From Entrophospora sp. SA101 (taxonomy: Eukaryota; Glomeromycota; Glomeromycetes; Entrophosporales; Entrophosporaceae), in assembly GCA_958430865.1 (NCBI GenBank), contig CAUDNR010000780.1, forward strand, positions 67,362-114,854: a DNA stretch of 47,493 nt. The letters are read 5' to 3'. This document shows, in pieces, positions 1-10,504 of this stretch. Position 1 is the stretch's first letter. Each line of letters opens with the position of its first letter. The position numbers and the translations under genes are program-made. A model generated the notes under the pieces. That model worked only from the letters and a program-made list of their open reading frames with translations. It had not been told where the DNA came from and searched no databases.

Positions 1-192
1 TTTATTTTGTGTTGTAAAAGTTAAATTATAATATAATACTTACCCCCTGGTTATTATAAAGAAATAAAAAAACAAATCATTTAATTAGGTGATGTTTATT
101 GTGTTGTAAAATATTTATTTACCTTTAAAGAATTTAGCTAAGTATTATTTTATTATAAAGCAAAATATTAAATCATGATGTAAAAAATACTA

Positions 193-382
193 CAGTGAAC
201 CCTCTATAAGTGCACCCTCCTTGGGAACATAGTGCTATTTCTTATGAGCGTGCATTTATGGAGGGTGTGCATTTATGGAGGATGATTTTATAAGCTCTAT
301 AAGCCTGGGGATGAGCCGTGCATTTATGGAGGTGTACATAGTGTGTGCATTTACGGAGGGTGCACTTAGGGAGGGTTCACTG
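193..382. mobile_element. TA-flanked MITE with 28-bp terminal inverted repeats
   Basis: The two ends are inverted repeats starting CAGTGAACCCTC and match over 28 bp with two mismatches. The element is flanked by TA on both sides (191-192 and 383-384), the target-site duplication of the Tc1/mariner/pogo superfamily. At 190 bp it has no room for a transposase. The interior repeats GTGCATTTATGGAGG several times, a variant of the inner end sequence, so it is largely built from repeated end motifs. A pogo/Tigger-type transposase probably mobilised it, but its ends differ from those of the larger element at 1007-3607, so that element is not the obvious donor. Confidence 0.8.
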
Positions 383-384
383 TA

Positions 385-1004
385 CATATTTTTTAAAATA
401 GTTATTTTCAGTGTAAGAAAAAAATACCTTCATTCATTTTTTTTTTATTAGGAGCAAGAATTTCCCTATTTATTCCTATTTAAGAAATTGCATTGTAGTA
501 TATATGATTTCGATATGATTGACGAATAATAATTATTGATTTATTTGCATAAATTTTTTTATTAAAAGAAAGAAAATTTGCTGGGTCATAGTTCACTTCT
601 GGGGTCATCTGACCAAAAATTGAGCTTTTTACATAATATTGATCTATAATATATAAATTATAATTGGTGAAAATATTAGACTCTATTTGCTTAATAAAAA
701 AATGGGAATTTGCAACAGATACCTTCTTTAAAGTAATTTGCACAGAATAACAAGCTTATAACTGAGAACACAATGTGAGCTTTTGCTTTTCGTGTTACAA
801 AACACACATACCATACTACGCGAGAATAAAAATTCCAAAAAAATGACATCACTAGGACCAAGACAATAGTCTATTTTATTAATTCGAATCATATAAATAG
901 GACAGCCATCCAAACTTTCTTTTTTTGTTATTTTTTCGTAGAGAAATTCCTCTTGGGGCATTTCAGTACATGGAACTCAACCTTCTACATTTGGCCACAT
1001 GAAA
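385..1004. other. AT-rich stretch containing one copy of dispersed repeat R1
   Basis: I see no gene here. Roughly 745-1000 on the minus strand is a degenerate copy of repeat R1, also found on the plus strand at about 9655-9925. Both carry the stretch TAGACTATTGTCTTGG and an upstream GGAATTT context. The short open frames in both copies share residues NKIDYCLGPSDV, but the frames decay around this and I do not call a gene. The rest is AT-rich sequence. Confidence 0.5.
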
Positions 1005-1006
1005 TA

Positions 1007-3607
1007 CACAGTGTATCTCGGTTTAGCGGATAAGTTCGTTCCAAAAAAATTATCCGCTAAATCGAGATATCCGCAAAACCGAGATATGATGAAACAATCA
1101 CGTGATACGTTGTACAATAATACTAATACTAATATTTATTTATCACAATAAAATAAATAATGAATAATACATACGACAAATAAAATATACATGGTAACAA
1201 TAATAAGTATAATAATAAATAATTTATTCATTCATAAAATAATCCTCCATCCTTGTTTGTACTTTTTCTTGAAAACTTTTATGAGAAATTTCCCTTTTCA
1301 ATTTATTGACACTTTTAATTATTTGAAAATCAATTTCTAAATTTTTTTGTTGAACATATTTAAGTGCCACTTCCAAACCTTTTATGGCTTCTGTACCAGT
1401 AACTATTGGTTCAGGTTCGTCTGTTTCATTGTCATCTTCATTCTCTGATCGCTGTTTTACAATTTTCACAATCTCATCATCTGTCATTTCTTCTTGAACA
1501 ACAAGATTTTGATCAATGGTGATAAATTCATCAGCATTTAGATGATCTGTAAAGGGGAGTTCATTGATTAAATCATTTATTTCATTTATTTCCGATTCTT
1601 GGTTTGAATCTTCAGCTACTGAACTATTATAATTAATAATTTTAGTTTTATTCCAGCTACTTTTAATTGTTTCAACTGTTACTTGATTCCAAGCATTAGA
1701 TATGAAATTAATAGCATCGAAAATATTTATATCTGGTACTTGATCATTCTCTGATTCTTGGTAGGCCTTAATTCTATTTTGACAAAGGATTTTTCTGTAT
1801 TTTGACTGCAAAGATAAAAAATTTTAAAATTAATGTGTTAGATAGAACTATTAATAAAATTTTGTTAATTACCTTTAAACTATAGATTATTCCCTGATCT
1901 AGAGGTTGCAGGATAGATGTAGTATTAGGAGGGAAAAAATGAACTCGTATATTAGATAAAGAAGGTATATTTTCGGTATTATGAGAACTTGCATTATCCA
2001 AGAGCAAGATTATGTTTCTATTCTTTTGAACCATTATACTATTGAATCTTTCTAAATAATGTTTAAAAATGCTTCTTTGCATCCATGCTTTAGCATTCCA
2101 GTAATACCATACTGGAAGTGTATTTTTGGAAATGCCTCTCAAAGGTCATGGGTTTTCGTATTTATGGATAAAAAGCACAGGTAGCTTTTCTCCAGTCAAA
2201 CTGCAAGTAAGCATAGCAGTTATACGATCTTTAGGACGTTTTTTTCCTAAGGTTGGTGCATGGGCAATTGTTTTATTAGGCTCTAGTCTCCAGTATATTG
2301 CAGTTTCGTCACAATTCCATATATCTTCTGGGTCATATTCTTGTAGGACTTCTTGAAGTTCGTTTTGCATGCTAGAAATTTCATTGATAGGAGCACTCAA
2401 TGATTCACCCCTCTTTTTAAAACTATGCAAATTATTTCTATTTTTAAATTTTTCTAGCCACCCTAAAGAAGCATTGAAATTATTAATTTCGAAATGTCTA
2501 GCAAACTCTATGGCTTTTTCTTGCATAATGGAACCACTTAATGTTAAATTTCTTGCTAAAAGTTGGTCAACCCAGATTCTCATTGCTTCTTTAACATCAG
2601 GGTAATCAGATTTTTTATTTCTATACAGATTAACATTACTTGGGGAACTTTCATCATAATTTAACCATTGAGAAGACTGTCTCAATATATCCAAAACAGA
2701 TTGTACAGATATCCCATATTCTTGGGCCAAGTCAATGCCTTTAATATTTGGATTATCTCTTTTTTTTTCGCATAGTTCTCTTTTTTGTATTTTAGTCAAT
2801 ATCTTTCTTTTCTATATGATTTTAAAATGAGAATCAATTAATTTTGATGAATTTTATTTAACAAATATTTGATTAATTTATTTACTTTAGGCAATTGATT
2901 TAGATTTTCTCCTGGTCTGTTTGTTTGTGAAGACATTTTTAATTTTGTTATTACAAGGTTTTTTGATTTTTGTTACAAGCAATTGGAATACCACTCCTTT
3001 ATATAAGTGATTTATTCATATTATTTATTACAAATCGGTTTTATTACAAATATATCATGAAAATTTTCTGACTTTATACATAAACCCTATTACATCACAA
3101 AAATTTCCTGATGTTATGTTTATTATAACTATTTGGTTATAAAGACACTTTCAATTTCTTAAATAAAAACATCAAATATTACAAATCATTAGGAAACTGA
3201 GACATCATATTATATTACATCAGAGAAACTTCCTGATATCATTATTATATCAATAATTTTGATCTGTTTGGTTATGAAGAGATATTTTTAGTTTATTACA
3301 AATCTATCAAAAATTTACATCATACGTTTTATTTTCCAATTTAGAATAAATTCGAATTTCATCATTAATTATGTTTGGTGCCTGTATTAGTTAATGATCA
3401 ACATTATCCGTTATATCGAGATATTTTTATTATGGTCGAACATATAGATTTTTAAAAAAAAAATCCGCTAAATCGAATATATATGAAAAATCCGTTAAAT
3501 CCGTTAAATCGAGATAAAATAATTATAGAAGAATTTGGTTTTGAAAATTTATCCGTTAAACCCCTAAATCCGCTAAATCGAGATCCGTTAAACCGAGATA
3601 CACTGTG
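1007..3607 (-). mobile_element. pogo/Tigger-like DNA transposon, nearly complete
   Basis: A 2.6-kb element bounded by inverted repeats of about 25 bp beginning CACAGTGTATCTCGGTTTA, one mismatch, and flanked by TA (1005-1006, 3608-3609). It contains one transposase gene on the minus strand (1224-2799). Inside both ends are extra copies of the terminal motif (ATCCGCTAAATCGAGAT and variants) at about 1048-1086 and 3404-3600, in direct and imperfect form. Such subterminal repeats usually serve as transposase binding sites. Ends, TA duplication and the transposase family agree with pogo/Tigger. The coding region has one nonsense codon, so this copy is probably non-autonomous. Confidence 0.88.
1224..2799 (-). 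pseudogene. pogo/Tigger transposase with one intron and one in-frame stop
   Basis: The frame reads from an ATG at 2799 to a stop at 1224 as about 500 residues. An N-terminal helix-turn-helix region (about residues 1-60) precedes a CENP-B/Tigger-like DNA-binding part and a DDE domain. The catalytic acidic residues are visible as NCDET (about D164), LLLDNASSH (about D268) and LQPLDQGI (about D301), a DDD triad with 32 residues between the last two. A GT-AG intron at 1806-1872 (67 nt) joins SLK to SKYRK in phase, restoring the family's usual run after the last Asp. The only break is a TGA at 2146-2148, just after KYENP, where relatives normally have arginine; CGA to TGA would explain it. Everything downstream remains open. 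The C-terminal part is acidic and coiled. Probably a recently inactivated copy. Confidence 0.85.
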
Positions 3608-3775
3608 TAATTGTTCGTTATTATTATACAACATTATTACAGGAGAGACTGTTCTGGTAACACAAAATTTTAACCCACGCAATTGACCAATTAAAATTGT
3701 GAATTTAAAAATAAAACATTTAATGTGGGTCTGATTCATTTTGTCAACAATCACTTCATGAACAATTGTTTCATT
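3608..3775. repeat. left modules of composite repeat copy 1
   Basis: About 3659-3705 (AACACAAAATTTTAA to AAATTGTGAATTT) and 3727-3776 (starting GGGTCTGATTCATT) both match pieces of the repeat region near 31.5-32.0 kb. In that second location their order is swapped and the GTCTGATT module is expanded to a CG-rich minisatellite. No coding potential. Confidence 0.6.
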
Positions 3776-4569
3776 AACAAATGGTTCGAATTTAAGAAGT
3801 TGGAAGAAACCATTTGAAATAGTTTAATAAATTAAATCATATTACTCGAAAATGTATTTAAAAGGTTGGTTTTCAACTTGGTTGAAGAATAATTCTATTC
3901 CTAACTCTTCTCTTGATGATATAATCAAAATAACCTTAATATAACGAATTCCAAAATGATTGTAAATGCGACCAATTTAAGATATACGATCAAGAGAAAG
4001 CATGAACGATGTATGAAAAAATTACACAGTTGTTTTGTTAACAAATGGTTCGAATTTAAGAAGTTGGAGCAACCATTTGAAATAGTCTAATAAATTAAAT
4101 CATATTACTCGAAAATGTATTTAAAGGATTGGTTTTCGGCTTGGTTGAAGAATAACTCTATTCCTAACTCTTTTCTTGACCATATCTCTTGATATAATCA
4201 AAATAACTTTAATATAACGAATGTCAAAATTATTGTAAATGCGACCAATTTAAGATATATGATCAAGAGAAAGCATGAACGATGTATGAAAAAATTACAC
4301 AGTTGCTTCGTTAACAAATGGTTCGAATTTAAGAAGTTGGAAGCAACCATTTGAAATAGTCTAATAAATTAAATCGTACTACTTGAAAATGTATTTAAAG
4401 GGTTGGTTTTCGACTTAGTTGAAGAATAATTCTCTTCCTAACTCTTCTCTTGACCATATCTCTTGATATAATCAAAATAACCTTAATATAACAAATTTCA
4501 AAATGATTGTAAATGCGACCAATTTAAGATATACGATCAAGAGGAAACATGAACGATGAATGAAAAAAT
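3776..4569 (+). repeat. tandem repeat A, three units of about 264-273 bp
   Basis: Units start at about 3776, 4040 and 4313 with AACAAATGGTTCGAATTTAA and end with GAACGATG and AATGAAAAAAT. The units are highly similar, with scattered substitutions. A single partial copy lies at about 32160-32335. No open frame is conserved between units, so this is non-coding satellite-like sequence. Confidence 0.85.
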
Positions 4570-4616
4570 CAAACAACTCAAAAAATTTTTTTTGCATGTA
4601 ATAAAATTCCATTATT

Positions 4617-4860
4617 AGCTATTAACAATCTAATTATATAGATCTTGACCGATCAAATCCGCCTATATAGTTATTGAATAATTGGTAATAATAAAACATT
4701 AATTAAATATATTTTACAAACAGCTACTTACTTTGATCAAACCCGTCTATAATAATAAACGTTCATTTTGGAAACTTGATTTGCAAATAGATCTTGACTT
4801 TAACACTCACTTCTACCAAGCCCGCCTATATAATTATTTGAATAATTGATAAAGCGAAAT
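4617..4860 (+). repeat. repeat B, about two diverged units
   Basis: Units contain TAGATCTTGAC, then GATCAAACCCG and CCTATATAATTATT, then GAATAATTGATAA. They match the arrays at 32.38-33.06 kb (same orientation) and 33.55-34.80 kb (opposite orientation). As at the second locus, repeat B directly follows repeat A. Confidence 0.75.
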
Positions 4861-4894
4861 CGAGTGGACCTACCCAAGGGTTGAAAAGACCAAC

Positions 4895-5168
4895 AACAAC
4901 GATGATAAGAAATCCCCACGCAAAGCATTAAAATCCAAACATCAGGATTTTGAGGAACACTTTATGAGTTCCAACAGCAAGAATTCCAGACCATGACTCA
5001 CAGGAAGAATCAAGCACATCAAGAGCAACGAAATTGACACATACAATGAATGAAGTTGTCAGCAACATTAAAGGTTATACAGATGCAGTAGAAATTTCGT
5101 ACAACATTTGAAAATAATAATGAAAATGAAACAGTGGTAAACGACAACGGTGATGAGAGTTGTGACAC
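4895..5168 (+). pseudogene. decayed coding remnant, unknown family
   Basis: Shifting frame several times gives protein-like runs: KSPRKALKSKHQDFEEHF, then MTHRKNQAHQEQR, then NEVVSNIKGYTDAVEISYN, and finally an acidic tail NENETVVNDNGDESCDTE before a TAA at about 5166. The order and the composition (basic start, acidic end) suggest one original gene broken by at least three frameshifts. I do not recognise the family. The remnant lies between repeat B and dispersed repeat R2. Confidence 0.4.
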
Positions 5169-5761
5169 TGAATAATTTTTATTATTCTTTGTATTTTTTT
5201 TTTTCGCAATAAAAATTACGTGGATCAAAAAATTTTTTTTTCTTTGCAATAAAAATTATGTAGATTGACTTTTTTTTTAAAAACAAAGATTTTTCGGTTT
5301 CAATTGCAACCTGTTTTATAAAGTGGAACATTTGCCGTATGACACAATTTTTGCTAAATATGGTGAAAACGTTGATTGTGCCAAAAACTGAAAATACCAG
5401 GCACGGCTAGACACAAAAGAAGACAATCGGTGAGAAAACTGCATGAAGTCACACAACTTGCGAGTTTTGGAAGGAGATCATGACATGGCAAATGTTAAAA
5501 TCTTTTTTCTTTGTTAATAATATATATATATAATCATTTTTTTTTGAACCAATTTTTAAGCCCATCAATGTTAACCTGGGGAAATGGCATAGATTTAGCT
5601 TGTTCTTTTAATCTTTAGAAAAGACTCTTCTCTGCAAGAGTATTATTTACACTGATGTTTATTATGTTTGCTTCAATTAACCTGTTCCAATAAGATTAGT
5701 TTATTAAAATTATTGGTTTTGTAATCATTGTTGAAATTATTTTATTACATTTTTCATCTAA
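5169..5761. repeat. dispersed repeat R2 (copy 1) and AT-rich flank
   Basis: About 5318-5515 matches 10278-10441 in the same orientation, sharing AACATTTGCCGTATGACA, GTGAAAACGTTGAT, GACAATCGG and GGAGATCRTGACA. The flanking poly-T and AATAAAAATTACGT tracts also resemble the sequence before the second copy. No gene is visible; 5520-5761 is plain AT-rich sequence. Confidence 0.6.
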
Positions 5762-7166
5762 TTAATCATCAGACAAATCATCATTTATTAATTCATTGTG
5801 ATTGATTTTTGAACAACAATTCTTACAGATGTTAGAAGTACTTTCTTTTATTTGACGTAAAAAATTTAATTGTTCTTGAGGAGAAGGTGCCAATTCAATG
5901 GAATCTCTACGAAATCCAATTGTATTTTTTTTCACTCTGAGATTAAAAATTTTAAAGTTAGCACGCACAATTGTAACAACTGCTAATTTTTTCATGCTAA
6001 TATAGTTAGTTATAAATATTTCAACCATTGGAGGAAAGTAACTTTTTGTGAATTTCTATCTTGCCTTAGAAAATTAGGTAGCAAATGTCAGAATACCTGT
6101 GTGATTTCACTCTCATCATCTTCTCCCAAATTATAATACACATCTTCATTTTCATTTTTATTGGTTTTGATCTGTGTGCATATCAACAATGTAAGTTTTG
6201 AGAAACGAAATTAATGTAGATTATGTAGACTAATTATTATATATGCCAACCTTTTTGGCCATCTCAGTAGTAACTGAATTTGTGTCCTCAAAATCTAAGG
6301 TGCTATCATGAGAGCACTTATCATACACTAATTTCAGGACCTGGTCATTGTAATTGGTAAAGATTTTTTGTGATTGAAATTTGCTCACCCCACCCAACAA
6401 TTCAAGACTTTCTGTATCAAGAATATTCTTTAGCCTAAGCTATTATGATGATTATAGGCATTTCCTTCAGAAGGATTCATTTACAAGCCCAAAAACCAGT
6501 AGTATTCACTCATAGCCTACCTGTTTCCTATCCGATATCACCTCAGACCAAAAATAGCACAAGGTAGAGTCAGCATGTTCTGAATTCACCTTTTGAAATA
6601 TATTAGACTGTTAGAAGGTTACATTCTTAACTGTTTTAATATCTCAATCATCCAAACAGAAACAAAACAAAGCGAGATGCGAAGATGGGGATCAGGAAGA
6701 TTACTGGTACTTCAGATCTGGTAGATAACGAATCAAAAGCTTCCACCATCAACAATTGGGTCAGAAAGATTGCTGATACTCCAGATCCAGTGGATAACAA
6801 ATATGAAGCTCACTTTTCACTAATTAAATTAAAATAATATTAACATCTTTTTTACAATATTATTTAACATTGGGCTTAGTGCATTCACTTCCTGCAGAAA
6901 TCTTCTAGACCACACACCACCAAGACCACTCCAATCATCTACAAATGGTGGCACATCGACGATAACAGCACGGTTTAGTTCAAAAAATTTTAAGTATGAT
7001 CAATGTTTAGAATTCAGTTTTTTTCCAAGTAGTTATGAGAGCTATCAAGGAAGATATATAATTAGTCTCTATCTTATTGTTGTTTGAACTGGTGATTATT
7101 GCATTTACCTGAGTGACCAGTGGATATTTCATCATTGGTTTTAGTACTATTGTTAGAATTAGACAT
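5762..7166 (-). CDS. uncharacterised six-exon gene, about 261 aa
   Basis: Six exons on the minus strand keep a single frame: 7109-7166, 6856-6938, 6521-6607, 6251-6439, 6097-6171 and 5762-6055 (786 nt). All introns are GT-AG; the last is only 41 nt and the second is 248 nt. The start is ATG at 7164-7166 (MSNSNNSTKTNDE). Readable stretches include DDWSGLGGVWSRRFLQEVNA, STLCYFWSEVISDRKQ and ELLGGVSKFQSQKIF, an acidic NEDVYYNLGEDDESE segment, and a C-terminal CKNCC. There is no signal peptide or obvious membrane segment. I do not recognise a domain; the style resembles multicopy proteins of Glomeromycotina. Intron 1 also contains an open stretch that reads like protein (KFFELNRAVIVDVPPFV), so the first exons could be arranged differently. 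Consistent phase over six exons argues against chance. Confidence 0.5.
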
Positions 7167-7544
7167 GACCTATTATATAGGTTTTTTTTAAAAAAAAAAA
7201 TTTCTGATAGTGGAAGTTTGTTGTTACACGAAATGTTATATTGCTCCTAAAACTTCACCAGGGCTCGGACAATTATAATTGAACTGGTATTGAGAAAAGT
7301 GGGTAGTGATCTCGTTAAAACACCAGTCAGATCTTCAAGCATTTACATAATAAAAATTAGAAAAAAACTACATTGAATTGTTAATGAATATTTTGACTTT
7401 TTAATATTTTTGGTGATGATCACCATTAGCTAGAGGTTTTATTTTCAAGAACTGGTTTTAATTACCTTCTCAAATCAGAACCAGTTTTAAACCGAATTTA
7501 ATAACATCAAACGAAAGCAAAAGTTATTTAATTATTTGCTTCTT
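7167..7544. other. AT-rich spacer with short repeat R3
   Basis: About 7206-7261 (GATAGTGGAAG, then TGTTGTTACACGAAATG, then CTTCACCAG) recurs as a direct copy at about 9325-9386, where it reads GTTACGCGAAACG. The two copies bracket the integrase relic and the broken gene at 8460-8994. Nothing else recognisable. Confidence 0.5.
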
Positions 7545-8176
7545 CCAATTTATTTTACACCTCACTAATGATATAGTAGGTAAAAAAATATATAAATGGG
7601 TACTTGCTATTGTAGATATCGCCAGTAGATTTAAATATGCTATTTCACTCACTTCTAAAAATAGTTCAGAAGTTGCTAAAGTTTTTAAGAAAATTTATGA
7701 AAATCCTCTTACCTGGCCTAAATTGCTCCAGGTAGATGGTGGCAGAGAGTTTATGGGCGAAACTTCAAGATTAATGCAAGAAAATAATGTCACAATTCGA
7801 GTAATTGGTCTATATTCCCATTCGGGACTCACAATCATGGAAAGATTTAATAAAACACTTGCAGTGATATTATATAAAGTCCCAATATGCTGTCGAATCT
7901 ATACCTTCAAACCCAAAATTAATTAGAGCATGGGTTAAGCATTTACCAAAAGTTCTAGATTACCTAAAAAATGTCTTATTAGAGCTCCGGGTTCTTCGAA
8001 ATAGGACTGGCCCCTATAAAAGCCATCAGCTTGGAAAGAGTGGAATCTATATCAAGCCCTAGCTTATGCTAAGAAACGTGGTGAAAGTTGTCCTGAAAAA
8101 ACCGGTCGAATTAATGATCAGGAAGTATTTTCTGGTCTTGCAAGATTCATCAGTGGGAGCATTAGCCAATTGTAGC
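7545..8176 (+). pseudogene. decayed rve-type (DDE) integrase fragment
   Basis: The frame through 7561-7925 reads as an integrase catalytic core: VDIASRFKYA with the first Asp, LLQVDGGREFMGE with the second, and IMERFNKTLA with the glutamate. It then shifts frame (PKLIRAWVKHLPKVLDY, about 7910-7965) and shifts again (LIRAPGSSK, stop codons, then WNLYQALAYAKKRGE) before a TAG at about 8174. At least two frameshifts and two in-frame stops mean it is dead. Integrases of this type occur in retroelements and in Polinton/Maverick-like elements; with no ends visible I cannot assign a class. Confidence 0.75.
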
Positions 8177-8459
8177 AAAATACTAATACCCATTAAATAT
8201 AGGGTCCGTTTAAACCTTTAAAATAATTACTATTAAACTATTTTATAAGTTCTTTATTAGTGCTTTGATACACATCATGATGTTGTTATTTTATATATCA
8301 TAAAAATTGTGCTCAAGTTGAGCAATTAAATTTTCATTAGGCTTTTGACATGGACTCTGACCTTTATTCGAAAAAATTACTAACTTGAAAAACTACATGA
8401 ATATATTCTTTTACTAAAATACAATTTCATAAGATAAAACAATTCTCTAAAACCTATGT
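8177..8459. other. AT-rich spacer
   Basis: No coding potential and no repeat found within the window. Confidence 0.4.
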
Positions 8460-8994
8460 TTAGATCCATATCCAAACCTTGTAGTCATCACTATTTCCAG
8501 TATGCTGAACAATTACCCTCTTTGCTGGTGGAGTACATGGTAAATATTTCTGATCAACTGGGAGTTGGATAGCGCCAGGCATGATTTCAAGAATATGGCA
8601 CAATTCCTCATCACTATACCTTTGTCCATACTCTATTACCTTCTGTCACCCGCTCGTTTTCATGTGCAGTAAATTCACCATTGTCAAGTAAATTATAGAA
8701 AAATAAGAGGTTAAATTCGACCTCATCATCAAGATCAAACTTAACATCAGTGATGTGCTGAAAGGCAGTTTTTCTGAGGTATTCTGGTGTTGAAGAGGGC
8801 CACCTGAAGTTCTTACCCACATGAGCTACAAATGAGTTAGGAAACAAACATCAAAAACACGATGTATTGCAACTATGCTATTCATGTATACAAAGAAAAT
8901 TATGAACTTTACCAAGAAACCTTTGTGCTTGATCAAGGTCATAACGGTTGTCTCATTTGAGAAGACTTTGGAGTGTTTCAGGTGGATTTTGTTC
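8460..8994 (-). pseudogene. broken uncharacterised gene, two exon remnants
   Basis: Minus strand. The upstream exon (8913-8994) reads QEQNPPETLQSLLK, a TGA at 8953-8955, then DNRYDLDQAQRFL. A GT-AG intron (8826-8912) joins in phase to AHVGKNFRWPSSTPEYL and on through DDEVEFNLLFFYNLL. A frameshift near 8640 leads to YSDEELCHILEIMPGA and a TAA at 8460-8462. One nonsense codon plus one frameshift mark it as a pseudogene. Family not recognised. The upstream start is not found. Confidence 0.5.
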
Positions 8995-9650
8995 CTGAAT
9001 TGCATTAAATAAAATGAAAAGTCTAAAGAGACATTGATCAGTATATATGGTTTTCACAAAATATGTATTTATTTTACTTATTAAAGAACATACCCAGAAA
9101 AGGGAATCCAAATAGGTGAGAACACGAGTATAAATGGAAATACAAAAATAATAAAGAGCAATTCATTTTTTGCATTTTAGTTAATACAAGTCGTATTTGG
9201 AATATATATTTCTTTTTATAAAGTATACTTACTATCTTGTGTAGAAGAAATTCGAAAATCATGGAAATTTTGTATGCATAATCACCTGTGTTACCTATTA
9301 TTACCTCATGATACATTTCTTAGCATAGTGGAAGTTGTTGTTACGCGAAACGTTATATAGAACCCATTGCTCCTGAAACTTCACCAGTATATAGTTGTTA
9401 GTTACCTCTCTAAATTGGAGATCAAGTTCAGATCCAATTTATCACTTACTTTTTTATTGCCAGAATGTTTTCCGTGTATTGTAAAGTTACACTGCACGAT
9501 ATGTGTAATTTTTTTTATTCGTGCTAAATCGTTAAATTAAAATAAATAAATAAATTTTTTGCTAAATGATAATATGGTTGACTAATTTTGATGCTCCGAT
9601 CGAATCGTGTGTTTTTGTATGATTTCGTGCTCACGTAGTGTAAAACTTGA
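8995..9650. other. AT-rich stretch with second copy of repeat R3
   Basis: Contains R3 at about 9325-9386. The short open frame over 9074-9316 (minus) has no protein-like composition. Nothing else is supported. Confidence 0.4.
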
Positions 9651-9654
9651 TTGC

Positions 9655-9925
9655 TTGAAGATGCCATGGCTGAATGTGGAAGTTGAGTTCCGTGCGCTGA
9701 AATAGTCTGAGAGGAATTTTTCTATGAAAGAAAAAATGAAAAAAAAAATGGTGACGGCTGTCTTATTTATATGTTCTGAATTTAATAAAATAGACTATTG
9801 TCTTGGCCCGAGTGATGTCTTTTTTTTTTGCATTTTGCGGCGAAGAAGACGCAAAGCCCAATTTAAAATGAATGAATTTTGTTCTCGCGTAGCAGAAGCT
9901 CACACTGTGAACTTGTTAATAATAG
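9655..9925 (+). repeat. dispersed repeat R1, copy 2
   Basis: Opposite in orientation to the copy at about 745-1000. Shared blocks include GTTGAGTTCC, GAGGAATTT, AATAAAATAGACTATTGTCT and AAGCTCACA. The open frame at 9724-10080 starts in this repeat and is low-complexity further on, so I do not call it a gene. Confidence 0.6.
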
Positions 9926-10053
9926 AAAAAAAGTGTGGTCGAAAAAAAAATTACGTAGATCTTTTTTTTTTTTTCAGAAAAATAAAAAAAATTATTTTTT
10001 TTGAAATTACCACTCATCGAAAACAAAAAATTCTTTCCTATATAAAAAAAATC

Positions 10054-10196
10054 CCAACACTCCGCATCATTTGCACATAATCATCAGGCATTTCAAGTAA
10101 TATTGGTGGTCGTAAACCTTCACATATATCAAAAATTAAATGATGATTGTGAGCTCTATTGTCAAATGGTGGATAACCTGCAAATATTTCCCACAA
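10054..10196 (-). pseudogene. protein-kinase fragment, inverted relative to the intact kinase
   Basis: On the minus strand about 143 nt encode EIFAGYPPFD and RAHNHHLIFD and EGLRPPIL and EMPDDYVQMM. This is the subdomain IX-XI part of the kinase encoded at 10505-12095. By eye it differs from the matching stretch (about 11614-11757) at about seven bases plus one deleted base, which shifts frame at the end. Kinase homology stops abruptly on both sides, with repeat R1 on one side and R2 on the other. A truncated copy of this kinase or a close paralogue, carried into the repeat. Confidence 0.85.
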
Positions 10197-10259
10197 AGAA
10201 TTTTTCTGATCATGCTTCATGCTTTCATTGCAATGCTTTAAATTAGATTGTAAGGAGAA

Positions 10260-10441
10260 GCAACGCAAGAAATGCAAAACATTTGCCGTATGACAAATTT
10301 TTGCAAAATATTAATATAGTGAAAACGTTGATCGCGCCAAAAACAGAGACGTAAAAGAGACAATCGGCAAAAACCCAGCACGACTTACAGTTTTTGGCAG
10401 GAGATCGTGACACGGCAGCCTTTTCTTTTGTGTTCAAATAA
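10260..10441 (+). repeat. dispersed repeat R2, copy 2
   Basis: Matches 5318-5515 in the same orientation. It ends only about 60 bp before the kinase start codon, so the kinase's immediate upstream region is repeat-derived. Confidence 0.6.
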
Positions 10442-10504
10442 TGTAACCAACCACTCTATTCATTAAACACAAAACCAAATTTTATTTTTTATTTTTTTTA
10501 TATA

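Noticed and set aside
728..961. 77-aa open frame on the minus strand sharing residues with the frame at 9724
   Set aside because: The shared residues reflect repeat R1 shared at DNA level; the frame is not maintained outside the short match.
3781..4330. GGTTCGAAT motif resembling a tRNA B box, three times
   Set aside because: It repeats because it is part of tandem repeat A; no A box and no cloverleaf can be drawn.
6680..6830. Duplicated ~75-bp segment on the plus strand (RKITGTSDLVDNE, RKIADTPDPVDNK)
   Set aside because: It falls in an intron of the minus-strand gene and has no start, stop logic or homologue I recognise; noted only as a local tandem duplication.
9724..10080. 118-aa open frame on the plus strand
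   Set aside because: It begins in repeat R1, runs through poly-T/poly-A sequence and overlaps the inverted kinase fragment; the composition is not protein-like.
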